Source: Diploptera punctata (lineage: Eukaryota > Arthropoda > Insecta > Blattodea > Blaberidae). Taken from it: a stretch of 64,000 nt of DNA. Both the position numbers and the translations under genes were made by a program. Location of the stretch: the NCBI GenBank assembly GCA_030220185.1, contig JASPKZ010005708.1, positions 301,501-365,500 of the forward strand, in the 5' to 3' direction. Positions 21,741-32,826 of the stretch are shown here, piece by piece. Below the pieces are notes generated by a model that saw only the letters and a list, made by a program, of their open reading frames with translations, was not told the DNA's origin and ran no database searches. Within the stretch, counting starts at the first letter, position 1; each line of letters starts with the position of its first letter.

Positions 21741-22085
21741 AATGTATAATTTCTGTGGTGCAAGCAGTTAGATGCTCGCCTCTCACCCCTGGGGTCCCAA
21801 GATCGAGTCTTGGTCACTCCAAGTGGATTTCGTGGTGGACGGAACAGAGCGTAGGCAAGTTTTTCTCAGGGTTTCTCCTGTTTTTCCCTGCCACAAATTT
21901 CATTCCACCATATCTCCATACTCATCTCATCCATTTTGTTTCATGTCATTCATCTGCTCCTGTGATGGTGCATCAAGAGTGGTCGGCTGGCACCCTTGTC
22001 GTTCACAGACCTCTATAAAATAGGGGCCTCATCTCATTCCTCACCCAACCCTGAGTTGGACACAAGTTGAGGATATATATATATA
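21741..22085 (+). repeat. SINE with tRNA-like head and AT tail
   Basis: Head TGGTGCAAGCAGTTAGATGC, B-box-like GATCGAGTCTTGG, a body rich in TTTCTCAGGGTTTC, and an (AT)n tail at 22075-22090. The two open frames here overlap the body and are not a gene. Confidence 0.55.
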
Positions 22086-22290
22086 TATTTAATGTAAATC
22101 TGACAGGCAATAGTTCACTCTTGATCAGCAGAATGCATCAAAGATAGAATTGCTGAATACAGCCAAAGATACATCAATGGGAGAGTTTCCACTAAATTTG
22201 TGAGAGTCTCTGAGACAATGATGGGGAAAAGATTAAAATCTGTGAGTTCATGGGTAATTCTTATGTCCCAAGATTAAAAATATTTATCAA

Positions 22291-22487
22291 TTTAATATTT
22301 GTAGGAAATAACACTATAAGGTTTCTTTTAATTATTATGAGTTAGTTACTTTGACTATTTCTTTTTTATATTCTGCAGACTATAGTTTTGTCGCTTCTAT
22401 GTGACATTGTCGATGCATTCTAACTCTAACTATAGTCTGCAGAATATCAAAAAAATATGAGGTGAGTCAAAATAACTAACCCATAAT
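22291..22487. mobile_element. Short PLE palindrome with 12-bp TSD
   Basis: A 197-bp insertion between exact copies of AATATTTATCAA (22279-22290 and 22488-22499). It starts with the GGAAATAACACTATAAGG end, ends with ATGAGGTGAGTCAAAATAAC, and has inverted arms around a hammerhead-like motif. Confidence 0.8.
22375..22416 (-). ncRNA. Hammerhead-like motif, U3-A8 type
   Basis: Minus strand: stem I GCA/UGC, core UCGACAA (U3, A8; U4 changed to C), stem II GUC/GAC, AAAA for GAAA, stem III palindrome ACUAUAGU, cleavage base C. Confidence 0.5.
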
Positions 22488-22499
22488 AATATTTATCAA

Positions 22500-23257
22500 G
22501 TTGGTGAAATTTTTGGGACAGCTCATTCCAAGGCAATTTCTTTTGGGAAAGCAGTTAATACATTGACTACATGAATTTTTCAACAAAATCTCTTGGTTTT
22601 TGGAGCGGAAATGATGCTATAAAAAAGGGACAGTCCACTAAGCCGCACCAAAAGATTTATTACATGACCTTCTTCTTATTTTCAAAAGTTAAAGAAAAAG
22701 AAACAAAGGGAACAGATCAAAATCATCAACAATAATTCCAATTCCACAGAAAAATGCTTTCAAAGATAGTAGGATGGTCCAAATTCCAAGAGAGAATTGG
22801 CAAAGAACTTTAATTTCAGAATGGAAAAAATTGATGTCAGCTTAAATAGAGAATTATTATTATTATGAGATAGACTTTTTGAAATGATAACTATGACCTA
22901 ATCTGTATATTCTCTAATGTCTGTATTTCAAATCAAAATTCAGAAAACACTATTCAATGCAAGAGTGCTGATTTTGAGCGCACAGTGAATGTGCTGGGGT
23001 TGATTTTTCGAATAAAAGAGCAGAACTCTGAATTTTGCAAGTATTAGTATTTGTGCTAATTATGTAAATAAATATTTTCTCCACTTTGAAAAAAAAATGT
23101 CAAATGTTTTGTTCAAAGTGCATAATCTTGTGTACAGTTAGTGTATGCTGTTAGAACCTACTTGATTAAAAGCTTTGTATTTACATTCTTTTAGTAAAAT
23201 GAAGGTACAAAAATACCTATCTTTAATTGAATAATTAGTACATTCATATTTGAACTG
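22500..23257. other. No gene seen
   Basis: AT-rich intronic sequence. No family recognised. Confidence 0.4.
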
Positions 23258-23349
23258 ATCAGCCTCATGGGCTAGTGGTCAGCATTTCTAACTACAGTTC
23301 ATGAAGTCCTGGGTTCAATGCCTGGTCAGCCATAGAAATCTTTCCTTAA
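23258..23349 (+). repeat. tRNA-like SINE head, cut by piggyBac
   Basis: GATCAGCCTCATGGGCTAGTGG head and B-box-like GGGTTCAATGCC. The SINE body appears to resume after the adjacent piggyBac element, from 24800. Confidence 0.55.
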
Positions 23350-24795
23350 CCCGTCAGCACCGACATCCATACGTGGTATAGACCCTCTCTTCTTCACTTA
23401 TTGCCGACATCTATACGTGGTATAGACCTATGCAGGCGTGTTTTCTTTTTGTTCTGGATCGTACATTTTTGAAGCTACAAATATGTAATTTATTTGTGTT
23501 TAACGTAGAAATTATGAGCTTTCAGGACATATGAATAAAAATAATATTCGTTTAAAATTTAATTTCATATTATTTTTTAAAAAATCAGATGAGATTGAAG
23601 TAATCGTAATTTTCTCTAAATGCACGCGACCTTTTCATTTGTTTTTTTACTGCTGTATATTCTTATATTTGCGTATGAACAATATAGTTTTGAAGCCTAA
23701 GATCTTAGCTTTCTTTCTAAGTGTATGAATCAGCTGTGATCACATTTTGTGCATGTGGTATTGAGGTTGAAGTAGTTTCTTACTTCAACACTCGATGGCA
23801 CACAGACCTAGCTTTGTGCTGCTTTCTGCAGGGCTTCTAATAAACTTTTCACAATCTAATTTTTCAGGTCGATAAAATGATGTACAAGCTATCGATTGAT
23901 ATATAAATCGACCTGTTTAGGGGAATACCTGATTTATTTTGCCTCTTTCAAATAGATGTTACCTATGCTTACAAGGAATCAGTCTGAGGTGCGGTGTCGT
24001 GCATTATATACGCAATTATCGCCAGTCGTAACCTAAAAGACACTTCATCAGAAAAATTACCCCTAAAAGTGATAAATTGAAACCTCGAAGGAGGTGTGTT
24101 GTTTGTACTAAACATGGGAGAAGAAAGATATCTGTTTATTGCTGCCAGGAATGTGATGTAGGTCTGTGTATTGAAGAGTGTTTCGAGCTGTATCACACCA
24201 AGCTCAACTACTAAGGCGATGTGATTTTTTATTTCTAAAATTAGTAGTACTAAAATAAGAGAAAATTATTTTTATCGTCTGTGCAGTTGTAAATAACTGC
24301 TGTAGAATTTTTATACGAATCCAAGCAATAATTCAGATTCCAAGTATAAACATTGCTAGCGCTTTGACAGAAGATTGAGCTTGAGTTCACTCTTCTAAAT
24401 ATTCATTCTGATTTTGGTTATATCAGCTGCTTTTGTATATACAAGTTACAGATGAATCAGCACTATGCCACACAATATATTTAGGTCTCACAGAAAGAAA
24501 CAGGGGTGTCCAATGTGAGCAAATCAAATTATTTAGTAAAAATGTGTATCATGAGACAGAAACTCAGATTTCAAATTTTTTTTTAATAGTTTATAAAGGC
24601 TACTGAACTCCATACGGCATGTATTAAATTTCTCATTTATTTCTGAGCTAACAAGTAAAAATTTCGTTCAAATCCATCGATATTTAAAAAAGATATGATC
24701 GTTTATACAAATCAGTGTTCTAGGAATACTAAAATGTTAAAATGGCCTCCGTCCATGCAGTAGGAAAGCAAGTAAAAGGGTGCGTCACTGACGGG
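23350..24795 (+). mobile_element. piggyBac element, internally deleted, copy 1
   Basis: A 1446-bp element between TTAA sites at 23346-23349 and 24796-24799, with inverted ends CCCGTCAGCACCGACA and CCCGTCAGTGACGCAC. The 5' region has a doubled motif, GACATC[C/T]ATACGTGGTATAG. The + strand frame ending at 24213 reads RRCVVCTKHGRRK, then CCQECDVGLCIEECFELYHT and ends LNY*. This is the C-terminal cysteine-rich zinc-binding domain of piggyBac transposases, intact in its cysteines. The catalytic DDD core is absent. Confidence 0.9.
24104..24213 (+). pseudogene. piggyBac transposase C-terminal cysteine-rich domain
   Basis: A stretch of some 36 codons ending in TAA. The Cys pattern CxxC...CCxxC...C...C followed by HTK is the DNA/chromatin-binding end of piggyBac transposase. 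Only this part remains, with no start codon of its own. Confidence 0.8.
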
Positions 24796-24879
24796 TTAAA
24801 GGGAATTATTCTTGTGGTTGCCTATGGTCTGGAATTTAGGTTATCATTTATCACTCCAAGCTAAGAAATGGATTACTAT

Positions 24880-24965
24880 CATAAGAAGTAGTAGCATAAT
24901 CGGTACTGCACTGGGTATCAATCTAGAGTTCTGGGTTCAAGTCCCGTCCGAGCATTTATTTCTCT
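24880..24965 (+). repeat. tRNA-like repeat head
   Basis: AGTAGCATAATCGGTACTGC, then B-box GGGTTCAAGTCCCG and the CGAGCATTTATTTCTCTT border, similar to the tRNA-like units of the composite family. Confidence 0.5.
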
Positions 24966-25185
24966 TATCATGTCATATATATATATATAAATTTGGGTCA
25001 TGGTAATTTTCAATGTCTAGTAGATGAGATCAATAAAGATCTGTAAAAGTTTCTGTAAAATCTTTTCTAGAGAACAACCTCAATTGCTTCATTCCTTCGA
25101 AATTTGTGCTTAATTTGCTGTATCAGCCATCACGTTTGCTTTGTCACAGTATATCTATTCATAATACAATTTAATTACTCCTTAA

Positions 25186-26629
25186 CCCGTCAGCGCCGAC
25201 ATCCATACGTGGTATAGACCCTCTCTTCTTCACTTATTGCCGACATCTATACGTGGTATAGACCTATGCAGGCGTGTTTTCTTTTTGTTCTGGATCGTAC
25301 ATTTTTGAAGCTACAAATATGTAATTTATTTGTGTTTAACGTAGAAATTATGAGCTTTCAGGACATATGACTAAACATAATATTTGTTTAAAATTTAATT
25401 TCATATTATTTTTTTAAAAATCAGATGAGATTGAAGTAATCATAATTTTCTCTAAATGCGCGCGACCTTTTCATTTGTTTTTTTTTACTGCTGTATATTC
25501 TTATATTTGCATATGAACAATATAATTTTGAAGCCTAAGATCTTAGCTTTCTTTCTAAGTGTATGAATCAGCTGTGATCACATTTTGTGCATGTGGTATT
25601 GAGGTTGAAGTAGTTTCTTACTTCAACACTCGATGGCACACAGACCTAGCTTTGTGCTGCTTTCTGCAGGGCTCCTAATAAACTTATACACAATCTAATT
25701 TTTCAGGTCGATAAAATGATATACAAGCTATCGATTGATATATAAATCAACCTGTTATGGGGAATACCTGATTTATTTTGCCTCTTTCAAATAGATGTTA
25801 CTTACAAGGAATCAGTCTGAGGCGCGGTGTCATGCGTTATATACGTAATTATGGCCAGTCGTAACCTAAAAGACACTTCATCAGAAAAATTACCCCTAAA
25901 AGTGATAAATTGAAACCTCAAAGGAGGTGTGTTGTTTTTACTAAACATGGGAGAAGAAAGACATCTGTTTATTGCTACCAGGAATGTGATGTAGGTCTGT
26001 GTATTGAAGAGTGATTCAAGCTGTATCACACCAAGCTCAACTACTAAGGTTATGTGATTTTTTATTTCTAAAATGAATAGTACTAAAATAAGAGAAAATT
26101 ATTTTTATGGTCTGTGTAGTTGTAAATAACTGCTGTAGAATTTTTATACGAATCCAAGCAATAATTCAGATTCTAAGTATAAACATTCCTAGTGCTTTGA
26201 CACAAGATTGAGCTTGAGTTCACTCTTCTAAATATTCATTCTGATTTTGGTTATCTCAGCTGCTTTTGTATATACAAGTTACAGATGAATCAGCACTATG
26301 CCACACAATATATTTAGTGTCTCACAGAAAGAAACAGGGATGTCCAATGTGAGCAAATCAAATTATTTAGTAAAAATGTGTATCAAGAGAGAGAAATTCA
26401 GATTTCAAAATTTTTTTTAATAGTTTATAAAGGCCACTGAACTCCATATGGTATGTATTAAATTTCTCATTTATTTCTGAGCTAACAAGTAAAAATTTCG
26501 TTCAAATCCATCGATATTTAAAAAAGTTATGATCGTTTATACAAATCAGTGTTCTAGGAATACTAAAATGTTAAAATAGCCTCCGTCCATGCAGTATGAA
26601 AGCAAGTAAAAGGGTGCGTCACTGACGGG
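25186..26629 (+). mobile_element. piggyBac element, internally deleted, copy 2
   Basis: A 1444-bp element between TTAA at 25182-25185 and 26630-26633. It matches copy 1 from end to end with scattered substitutions and has the same internal deletion, so the deletion arose before they spread. The cysteine-rich domain is damaged: two Cys codons changed (to Phe and Tyr) and one Cys codon became TGA. It is on the same strand as copy 1, 386 bp downstream. Confidence 0.9.
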
Positions 26630-26633
26630 TTAA

Positions 26634-27429
26634 AGTGGCAGTGTATCGTATAAGATACATTTATTTAATATTTTTAATGAAATAATGAAAACTACATCAG
26701 TACAAATTACTTAAATTGGTGTCAAATTGTACAACAATATGCAGTAGGTAATAACTTAAATGATTTATTTTTACTATGATCCAAAATGTCCATATAAGTT
26801 ATCATAAAAATTCAGTTCCAGTTTAAGGGATGTATTCTGTAAACCAGCAAAATAACCATAACTTAAACTTGTGAGGAATTTGCTTAGTGTATGAAGTTCC
26901 TAATTGATGTACTTTTGAATGAACACCTCTTTTTTTTATGACTTGGCAATAACGTTGTTCATTATCATGTTATATAAGAACCAAATAAACAACTTTTTTG
27001 AAATAAGACAATTCTCGACATGTAAGACTCAAAGTGGTCAAATTTTGAAATTACTTTTTTATCAAAACATATCATTAGTGTCAAAGAATATTTATGGTTT
27101 GAAATAATGGTAAGTCATCAATCACATGAAACATACATTTACATAAATCTGTTTACTATTTTATTATGGTTGGGCTTGAGCTTCCTTTCATTAATAATAA
27201 TTTTAGAAATGTCATTATTGAACATAATTCTTTTTAACTGTTCATTTTGTAATATGAGCTCTGTATATGACTGTGTTAATGACACCAACTCATAAAAAGG
27301 GCCGGACTAATTAATCCATACACTGATATATTTTGCAGTCTTTTGTACATCCCTTTACAGTGTGCCCTTTTAGTGAAATGTGGCTTGGCTCTAATCCTCT
27401 ATTCAAGAATAAAAAATACAACATAACTC
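26634..27429. other. No gene seen
   Basis: AT-rich intronic sequence. Short open frames have no recognisable content. Confidence 0.4.
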
Positions 27430-27804
27430 CATGATGCAACCACTCTTGGTCTACCAGCTGCTGCTGGCCTCACATCCACATGTGTTAATGACAGAGATGG
27501 ATTTTCATCAAGCCAGTACAGCAAACTCCCGATTATCCGTGTTAATTGGGACCGATATATGCACGGAAAATAAAAAAAACACAGATAATCCAATTAAGTT
27601 ATTCAGCATTGTGAAAATTGATCAGAAATGTATTTACCCACTTTAACACTACTTAAATGCAACAAATATTCATAAAATGTTATATTAAATGTATTTAGGT
27701 GTTAGTCGTAATTATCATTATTTTATTTTACTCGTAAATATAAAAAAAGTGCGAGTATTTCCAGGTCACGACCACTCTAGTTACGACAGTTATTCAAAAT
27801 GGCC

Positions 27805-28003
27805 ACCATAACCAGTGATAACTACACTAGTAACCACTGATATCCACATTTATAACCAGCGATGACAAATAATCAGCGATTCCCACACTAGTAACCACCG
27901 ATGACCACACTAGTAACCACCGATATCCACACTTATAACTAGCGATAACAAAAATCACTGATGACTACACTAGTAACCACCGATGACCACACTACTAACC
28001 AGC
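27805..28003. repeat. Minisatellite, about 18-21 bp unit
   Basis: About ten imperfect copies of a unit like CACACTAGTAACCACCGAT. Units vary in length and alternate CCGATGACCA with CCGATATCCA types. Confidence 0.8.
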
Positions 28004-28405
28004 GACTATTTAACTCATGCCCCAATTGGGAGTCAATGACCAATCACGTTACAATGATTTTTTATTTACAACCAATCACAGTTGTGTTTCGCTTAGAATT
28101 TACCAACTGAAGTTTATCATAATAAAGAAAGCACCTCCTTTTTTAACATTCTGAATAGGCCATAGCATTATTTTGCAGTGACTGACTCACTAAGAAATAC
28201 GGCTACCAGATTGTATATATAGTGCATGAATATCAACACATAGCGCATGCAGGAGTTAATATAGAAACATTTGTAGCAATTGATTACACCACCAAAAAAA
28301 GGAACCACTGTTTGCACTTTCTTAAATGTATTTTTTCCCAGAAAAATATAATTGTCATATTTACATCATAGGACATCAGAAATGAATTAATATACAGTTT
28401 GATGT

Positions 28406-28640
28406 TTGTATATTAAATTTGGGAATTTTTAACATTATGAAGTTCAATTCATAAGAATTAAATAAATCGTGATTATTTCTTACCTCATACTTCTATGTTC
28501 TGTTAAACACAGCACTGCTGTATCGGCGACTCCTTGTCAGCTGATGATGGTGACAAGGAGTCGCTAATACTGCAGTGCTGTGTTTAAAGGAACGTAGAAG
28601 TATGAGGTAAGAAATAATCACAATTTATTTAATTCTTATA
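28406..28640. mobile_element. Short PLE palindrome with 12-bp TSD
   Basis: 235 bp between exact copies of ACAGTTTGATGT (28394-28405 and 28641-28652). Uninterrupted R copies confirm the empty site. Inverted arms surround CTGATGATGG and an ACTGCAGT stem III sequence. Confidence 0.85.
28538..28578 (+). ncRNA. Degenerate hammerhead-like motif
   Basis: CUGAUGA at 28541-28547, stem II GUGAC/GUCGC, UAAU where GAAA is expected, ACUGCAGU at 28569-28576. Probably inactive. Confidence 0.4.
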
Positions 28641-29787
28641 ACAGTTTGATGTGTTTCATTTTTTCTTCACTAGAGTGCATTCTTACAATATTGCGTTCCT
28701 TTGGCAATAAATAATATGATCTGGTTACACTGACGAACAAAAGAAGCAAATGAAGCATACCAATCATTTCTCATTTGTTTTCAAACATCGTTGTTTACAT
28801 TAAATATATAAGTATTTTAAAATAACTTTATTTAAATAATTATTTGTGAGTAAACAACTTAATTTTATTCATTAAATAGTCCTAACAAATGCCACTCTTG
28901 ATCTCCAAATTCTCTAGATTAATTGGAAATCACTCGTGGCATTACTTATGATAAACCCACTGCCACAGCATATCTGTGATTTCAATCTGAAACTACAAAC
29001 TTTCACTGACCCTACAACGGAAATTTCCGAAATTGAATTATATTCTCAGAATGTTGGTTGGTATTGTTAAATGCGTCAGGGGAGAGGGTTGTGAGTAAAG
29101 GTTACTCTATTGTGTTAGTTCCTAAGCGCATTTCACAGTAGCACATTTAAAAATAAAGAATTTTTTCATAACAATACAGAATACAGTATTTTTTAAAAAT
29201 TCAGTAAAAATAATCATGCTTGGATAATCTGCAAACCGGATAATACGCATGTGGATAATTGGGAGTTTGCTGTATTTGGTTAACTTGATCAGCAAGTTAA
29301 GTTCCTTGCCATTATAGCTGGTTTTCTCAATCTGGAGCCACTACTTACAGTAGCTATCCAAATTCCTCATGATATTGGGTGTGCAATGGTCCCATACTGG
29401 CAGAAATTCCGTGAGAAAATTTCTTCCCCCATGGGGGACTCATACTAGTGCAAGTTCAATATCTCTGCACCAAGGCGTCTTGCCTTAAACTGTTCAGCTA
29501 CAGCATGGGACTAAATTGATTTGCCAACAGCAAGTAGTGTTCCCAAGCTATCACCCTCCATGTAATCACCATGCCCAATGTTGCTTAACTTTGTGATCGG
29601 ATGAGAATTGATGTTTTCAATATGGTTTGACTGTTGACAATACAACATAGCCAAGACTTTTTCTAGCTTGTGAAAGAAAATATAAGGGGCATCTAAAAAT
29701 GAAAGAATAAATAGTGATAATAGAGTATATGTGAAATATAGGAAGCAAGAATTTATACACACACACTAAACAATAAATTAATTTTTG

Positions 29788-29870
29788 AAGAGAAAAATGT
29801 ATGCCCAAACTGGTATTTGAACCCAAGATCTCTAGTTCTATGTACTAGTGTATTGCTATTATGCTATAGC
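29788..29870 (-). repeat. tRNA-like remnant
   Basis: GAGAAAAATGTATGCCCAAACTGG border and TTTGAACCCAAGATC (T arm complement). The 5' half is degraded. Same type as 30615-30740. Confidence 0.5.
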
Positions 29871-30233
29871 TGGACCATTTACAAAGAACAGTTATGAAGG
29901 AAAACTTCCTCATATCCTTCTTCCACTATTGGTTGTACTTTCTCATCTATGCATTCCCCTCTGTCAATCACCAGTCAGTCTTTCTCTGAACTCTCATCAG
30001 AACACTAGAACTGCTACTATCTTTGTTCTTATTGGATAAGGAGATGATGACATTTACTTTCATACAGTATCAATCACAATAATTGCCTTCTCTTAAAAAA
30101 CTTATGCATGTTGTAGACGATTTTGCAGATCTAGCCACTAAGTGGCCTACCAGACTTAAATGACAAAGACATGCTATTGTAACTGCAAGAATCCACCATA
30201 ATTATTATTATTATTAGACTTCTAAAACTTGCA

Positions 30234-30264
<31 letters not shown>

Positions 30265-30403
30265 ATGGGATATGCTTACATTTGGATTCAACTGTACTCA
30301 GTACAAACTGAAGCAGTGACCACATGTGTTTGCTGTGGTCAGGTGTTGTGGGAGGGGAGAGTAGCACATCTGGCATTATAACTGCATTTTGTCAGCGGTC
30401 GGG
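29871..30403. other. No gene; (TA)n microsatellite
   Basis: Contains (TA)n at about 30236-30264 and an ATT run at 30198-30214. No gene recognised. Confidence 0.5.
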
Positions 30404-30590
30404 CTATACCAGGGCAATTTCTTTGATACCGACGGTTTCAGACAATATCATGGAAGCCATGACTGAAGAGGGACATGATATTGTCTGAAACCGTCGGTAT
30501 CAAAGAAATTTGAAATTATATGAGGTATGTTCTCCATTCACTATTAATGATATAACCTCATAATGTTTACTTCCCAATATTAATTTAAAT
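30404..30590. mobile_element. Short PLE palindrome with hammerhead
   Basis: Inverted arms GATACCGACGGTTTCAGACA... and complement meet near 30455. The right border ends CTCATAATGTTTACTTCCC, the usual family end. Confidence 0.7.
30460..30503 (+). ncRNA. Hammerhead-like motif, C3-G8 type
   Basis: CUGAAGA at 30463-30469, stem II GGACA/UGUCU, GAAA at 30487-30490, stem III ACCG-U-CGGU, cleavage base A. Stem I is only GA/UC. No extra U here. Confidence 0.6.
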
Positions 30591-30808
30591 TATACACTCA
30601 TACTGGACGATAAATTAATTTTTGAAGAGAAAAAAAATTCCGTCTAAAATGTGTAGCATAATGGTCAGTGCAATAGTATGTAGAACGAGGTCTTGGCTTT
30701 ACTCCCAGTTTGGGCATACATTTTTCTCTTAAAAAATTAGTAAATAAATTATCTTTTTTCTAAGATTAAATTAAAATGCTTCATTCCTCACCTCATATCC
30801 AGTCTTCT

Positions 30809-30856
30809 AAGTAGACCACAGTTTCAAAGCCTTTAGCAGCTTCATCTTCAGTACTT
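30809..30856 (-). ncRNA. Hammerhead-like motif, C3-G8 type
   Basis: Minus strand: stem I AAGUA/UACUU, CUGAAGA, extra U, stem II GAAGC/GCUUU, GAAA, stem III ACUGUGGU, C. Confidence 0.65.
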
Positions 30857-30961
30857 TCTTGTCGACTGATGGTATATCAATCTCAAAAATTAGTAAATAA
30901 ATTATCTTTTCTTTAAGATTAAATTAAAATGCTTCATACCTCATCTCATATCCAGTCTTCT

Positions 30962-31008
30962 AAGTAGACTGCGGTTTCAAAGCCTTGGCGGCTTCATCTT
31001 AAGTACTT
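30962..31008 (-). ncRNA. Hammerhead-like motif with G5 mutated
   Basis: Minus strand: same as 30809-30856, but the core reads CUUAAGA (G5 to U) and stem III is ACCGCAGU. Confidence 0.55.
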
Positions 31009-31167
31009 TCTTGTTGACTGATGTTATGTCTATCAGACTGGATATGAGGTGAATTATGAAGCATTTTAATTTAATCTTAAAGAAAAGATCATTTATTTAG
31101 TAATTTTTTAAGAGAAAAATTTATGCCCAAACTGTCAATCTGATCGACATAACATCAGTCGGCAAGG

Positions 31168-31213
31168 AAGTACTGAAGATGAAGCTGCCAAGCTTTGAAA
31201 CTGCAGTCTACTT
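31168..31213 (+). ncRNA. Hammerhead-like motif, C3-G8 type
   Basis: Stem I AAGUA/UACUU, CUGAAGA at 31173-31179, extra U, stem II GAAGC/GCUUU, GAAA at 31197-31200, palindromic stem III ACUGCAGU, cleavage base C at 31208. All core bases present. Confidence 0.75.
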
Positions 31214-31348
31214 AGAAGACTGGATATTAGGTGAGGTATGAAGCATTTTAATTTAATCTTAGAGAAAAGATAATTTATTTAGTAATTTTTTAGAGAAAAA
31301 TTTATGCCCAAACTGTCAATCTGATCGACATAACATCAGTCAGCAAGG

Positions 31349-31395
31349 AAGTACTGAAGATGAAGCTGCCAAGGCTTTGAAACTGCAGTCTACTT
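31349..31395 (+). ncRNA. Hammerhead-like motif, C3-G8 type
   Basis: Near-identical to 31168-31213: CUGAAGA at 31354-31360, GAAA at 31379-31382, ACUGCAGU at 31382-31389, C at 31390, five-pair stem I. Confidence 0.75.
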
Positions 31396-31619
31396 AGAAG
31401 ACTGGATATGAGGTGAGGTATGAAGCACTTTAATTTAATCTTAAATTAAACCTCATAGTGATTCTTTCCTATAAAAGTTCAATATATTTTCTTTATTAAA
31501 TATTTTCACTTAGTTATGGATTTTCAAAAATATGAAGCACTCAGAATCAGTAGTTGTTGATTCAAGGTTTTAAGAAATCCAGTTAAGCACATAATATACA
31601 CTCTGAGGACTAGTTCCAT

Positions 31620-31987
31620 CATCATCATCATCATCACCCATGCAAGTATTAGGCCATATGGCCTGTTACGGTCTCAAAGAGGAATTTCCCATCCAGCGCT
31701 TTTTTGGACGTCCCAGCGATCTTTTGCCTTGGGGGCAGTAGCGAAATATGGCTTTTGGAATTCTATGAGACGGGATTCGTTGAAGATGGCCTTTCCAGTT
31801 GTTCTGGTAGTTTTGTATATGGTGAAGAATGGGTTCTACATCCAACTCTTCCATAATTTCCTCATTTCTTTTATGGTCCCACTTTGTGTAGCCTGCTGTC
31901 CGGTGCATAAATCGCATCTCATTTGCTGTTATTCGGCTTTCATCTCTTCTTCGTATTGTCCATGCTTCACTACCATATCTTAATACT
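31620..31987 (-). mobile_element. LINE 3' end, reversed
   Basis: Same family as 9877-10253. The minus strand reads MRFMHRTAGYTKWDHKRNEE, then GKRSLGRPKKRWMGNSS, and ends in an (ATC)n complement. Flanked by GACTAGTTCCAT at 31608-31619 and 31988-31999. Confidence 0.85.
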
Positions 31988-32252
31988 GACTAGTTCCATA
32001 ATGCTGATAATTTACGGACCCCAAACGTTAAAATGATCATACATTGAAGGTACCATGATGAATGGAATTTATATTTTGATATTTCACATTACTTTTGAAA
32101 ATTTCAACTAGCTGTCCTGTAAAATTGAGAAAACTGACTTCTGTTTCTCAGTGCTTCATATTATCTCCTCCCTAAAATATTAACTCTCTTAATAAAATTT
32201 AAACGAGTTGTACACCATCTCACCTCATACACTCCATGTTTTTCACAACACA

Positions 32253-32278
32253 AGACCATGGTTTCCTATCTTCAGCCA
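32253..32278 (-). ncRNA. Hammerhead remnant lacking stem II
   Basis: Minus strand: CUGAAGAUAG runs directly into GAAACCAUGGUC; the stem II hairpin has been lost. Stem III ACCAUGGU is palindromic. Confidence 0.45.
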
Positions 32279-32461
32279 TATTTTTGACTGTTGAATTTTT
32301 GCCTTCACCATAAGTCTTCTAAACTGCCATATAGTGTGGACTTATGAACTTTGTGATTAAATCTTGCTTACCAAGAATTTCAAAATTCATGGATCTAAAT
32401 TTGTGCTTCAGAATGTATATCTTTTCCCAAACTGCAATTTCTGATTTCATAATTTCACTAT

Positions 32462-32826
32462 TTTTAATATACCAAAGAGAGATGAATGGTGAAGACTACA
32501 TAACAGTGAATTACATGGTCTTTATAGGAAGCCAGATATAATAAGAACAGTTAAGTCTCATAGACTGCGATGGGCAGGACATGTGGCATGAATGGGGAAT
32601 GAAAGATGTGCATGGAAGCTTCTTGTAGGAAAACGAGAGGGAAAAAGCACAGTTGGTAGACCAAGAATGAGGTGGGAGAATAACATTAAAACTAAGATTT
32701 GAGGGAGGTAGATTATACAGGAGATGATTGGAAAACAGTAGCTCAAGATAGGGATATATAGAGAGCTTATGTCCGTGTGCTATGAACCTACGGGTTCGAT
32801 AGTGCCAGTGAGTTAGTTAGTTAATG
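32462..32826 (+). mobile_element. LINE 3' end with GTTA tail
   Basis: Matches the last 360 bp of 33170-33898 (SHRLRWAGHV, VGRPRMRWENNI, DYTGDDWKTVAQD in shifted frames). It ends GTGCCAGTGAGTTAGTTAGTTA. Confidence 0.8.

Larger units (their letters stand above)
28004..28954 (+). repeat. Repeat R, copy 3, interrupted by a PLE palindrome
   Basis: Starts GACTATTTAACTCATGCCCC and ends CATTACTTATGATAA. The terminal hairpin is shortened. It contains the insertion at 28406-28640. Confidence 0.75.
27519..29272. mobile_element. Non-autonomous pogo/Tigger-like element
   Basis: 1754 bp with inverted ends CAGCAAACTCCCGATTATCC / GGATAATTGGGAGTTTGCTG and TA duplications (27517-27518, 29273-29274). CAG ends containing CGATTATCC are typical of the pogo/Tigger group. 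There is no transposase; the inside holds a minisatellite and repeat R. Confidence 0.75.
27430..29512 (-). repeat. SINE split by a pogo/Tigger-like element
   Basis: The SINE's 3' part (27430-27518, with CTGGCCTCACATCCACATGTG) and 5' part (29273-29512, with CCATTATAGCTGGTTTTCTCA) join into a minus-strand copy of the SINE at 35359-35709. The gap is filled by the element at 27519-29272. Confidence 0.75.
30595..31475. mobile_element. PLE cluster: four hammerheads plus tRNA-like unit
   Basis: Two minus-strand and two + strand repeats of about 150-180 bp, each ending ATATGAGGTGAGG-like, are arranged tail to tail around 31020. A degraded tRNA-like unit with GAGAAAA borders is at 30615-30740, and truncated pieces of it (GAGAAAAATTTATGCCCAAACTG) directly precede both + strand hammerheads. 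It closes with AACCTCATAGTGATTCTTTCCT. Confidence 0.7.
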
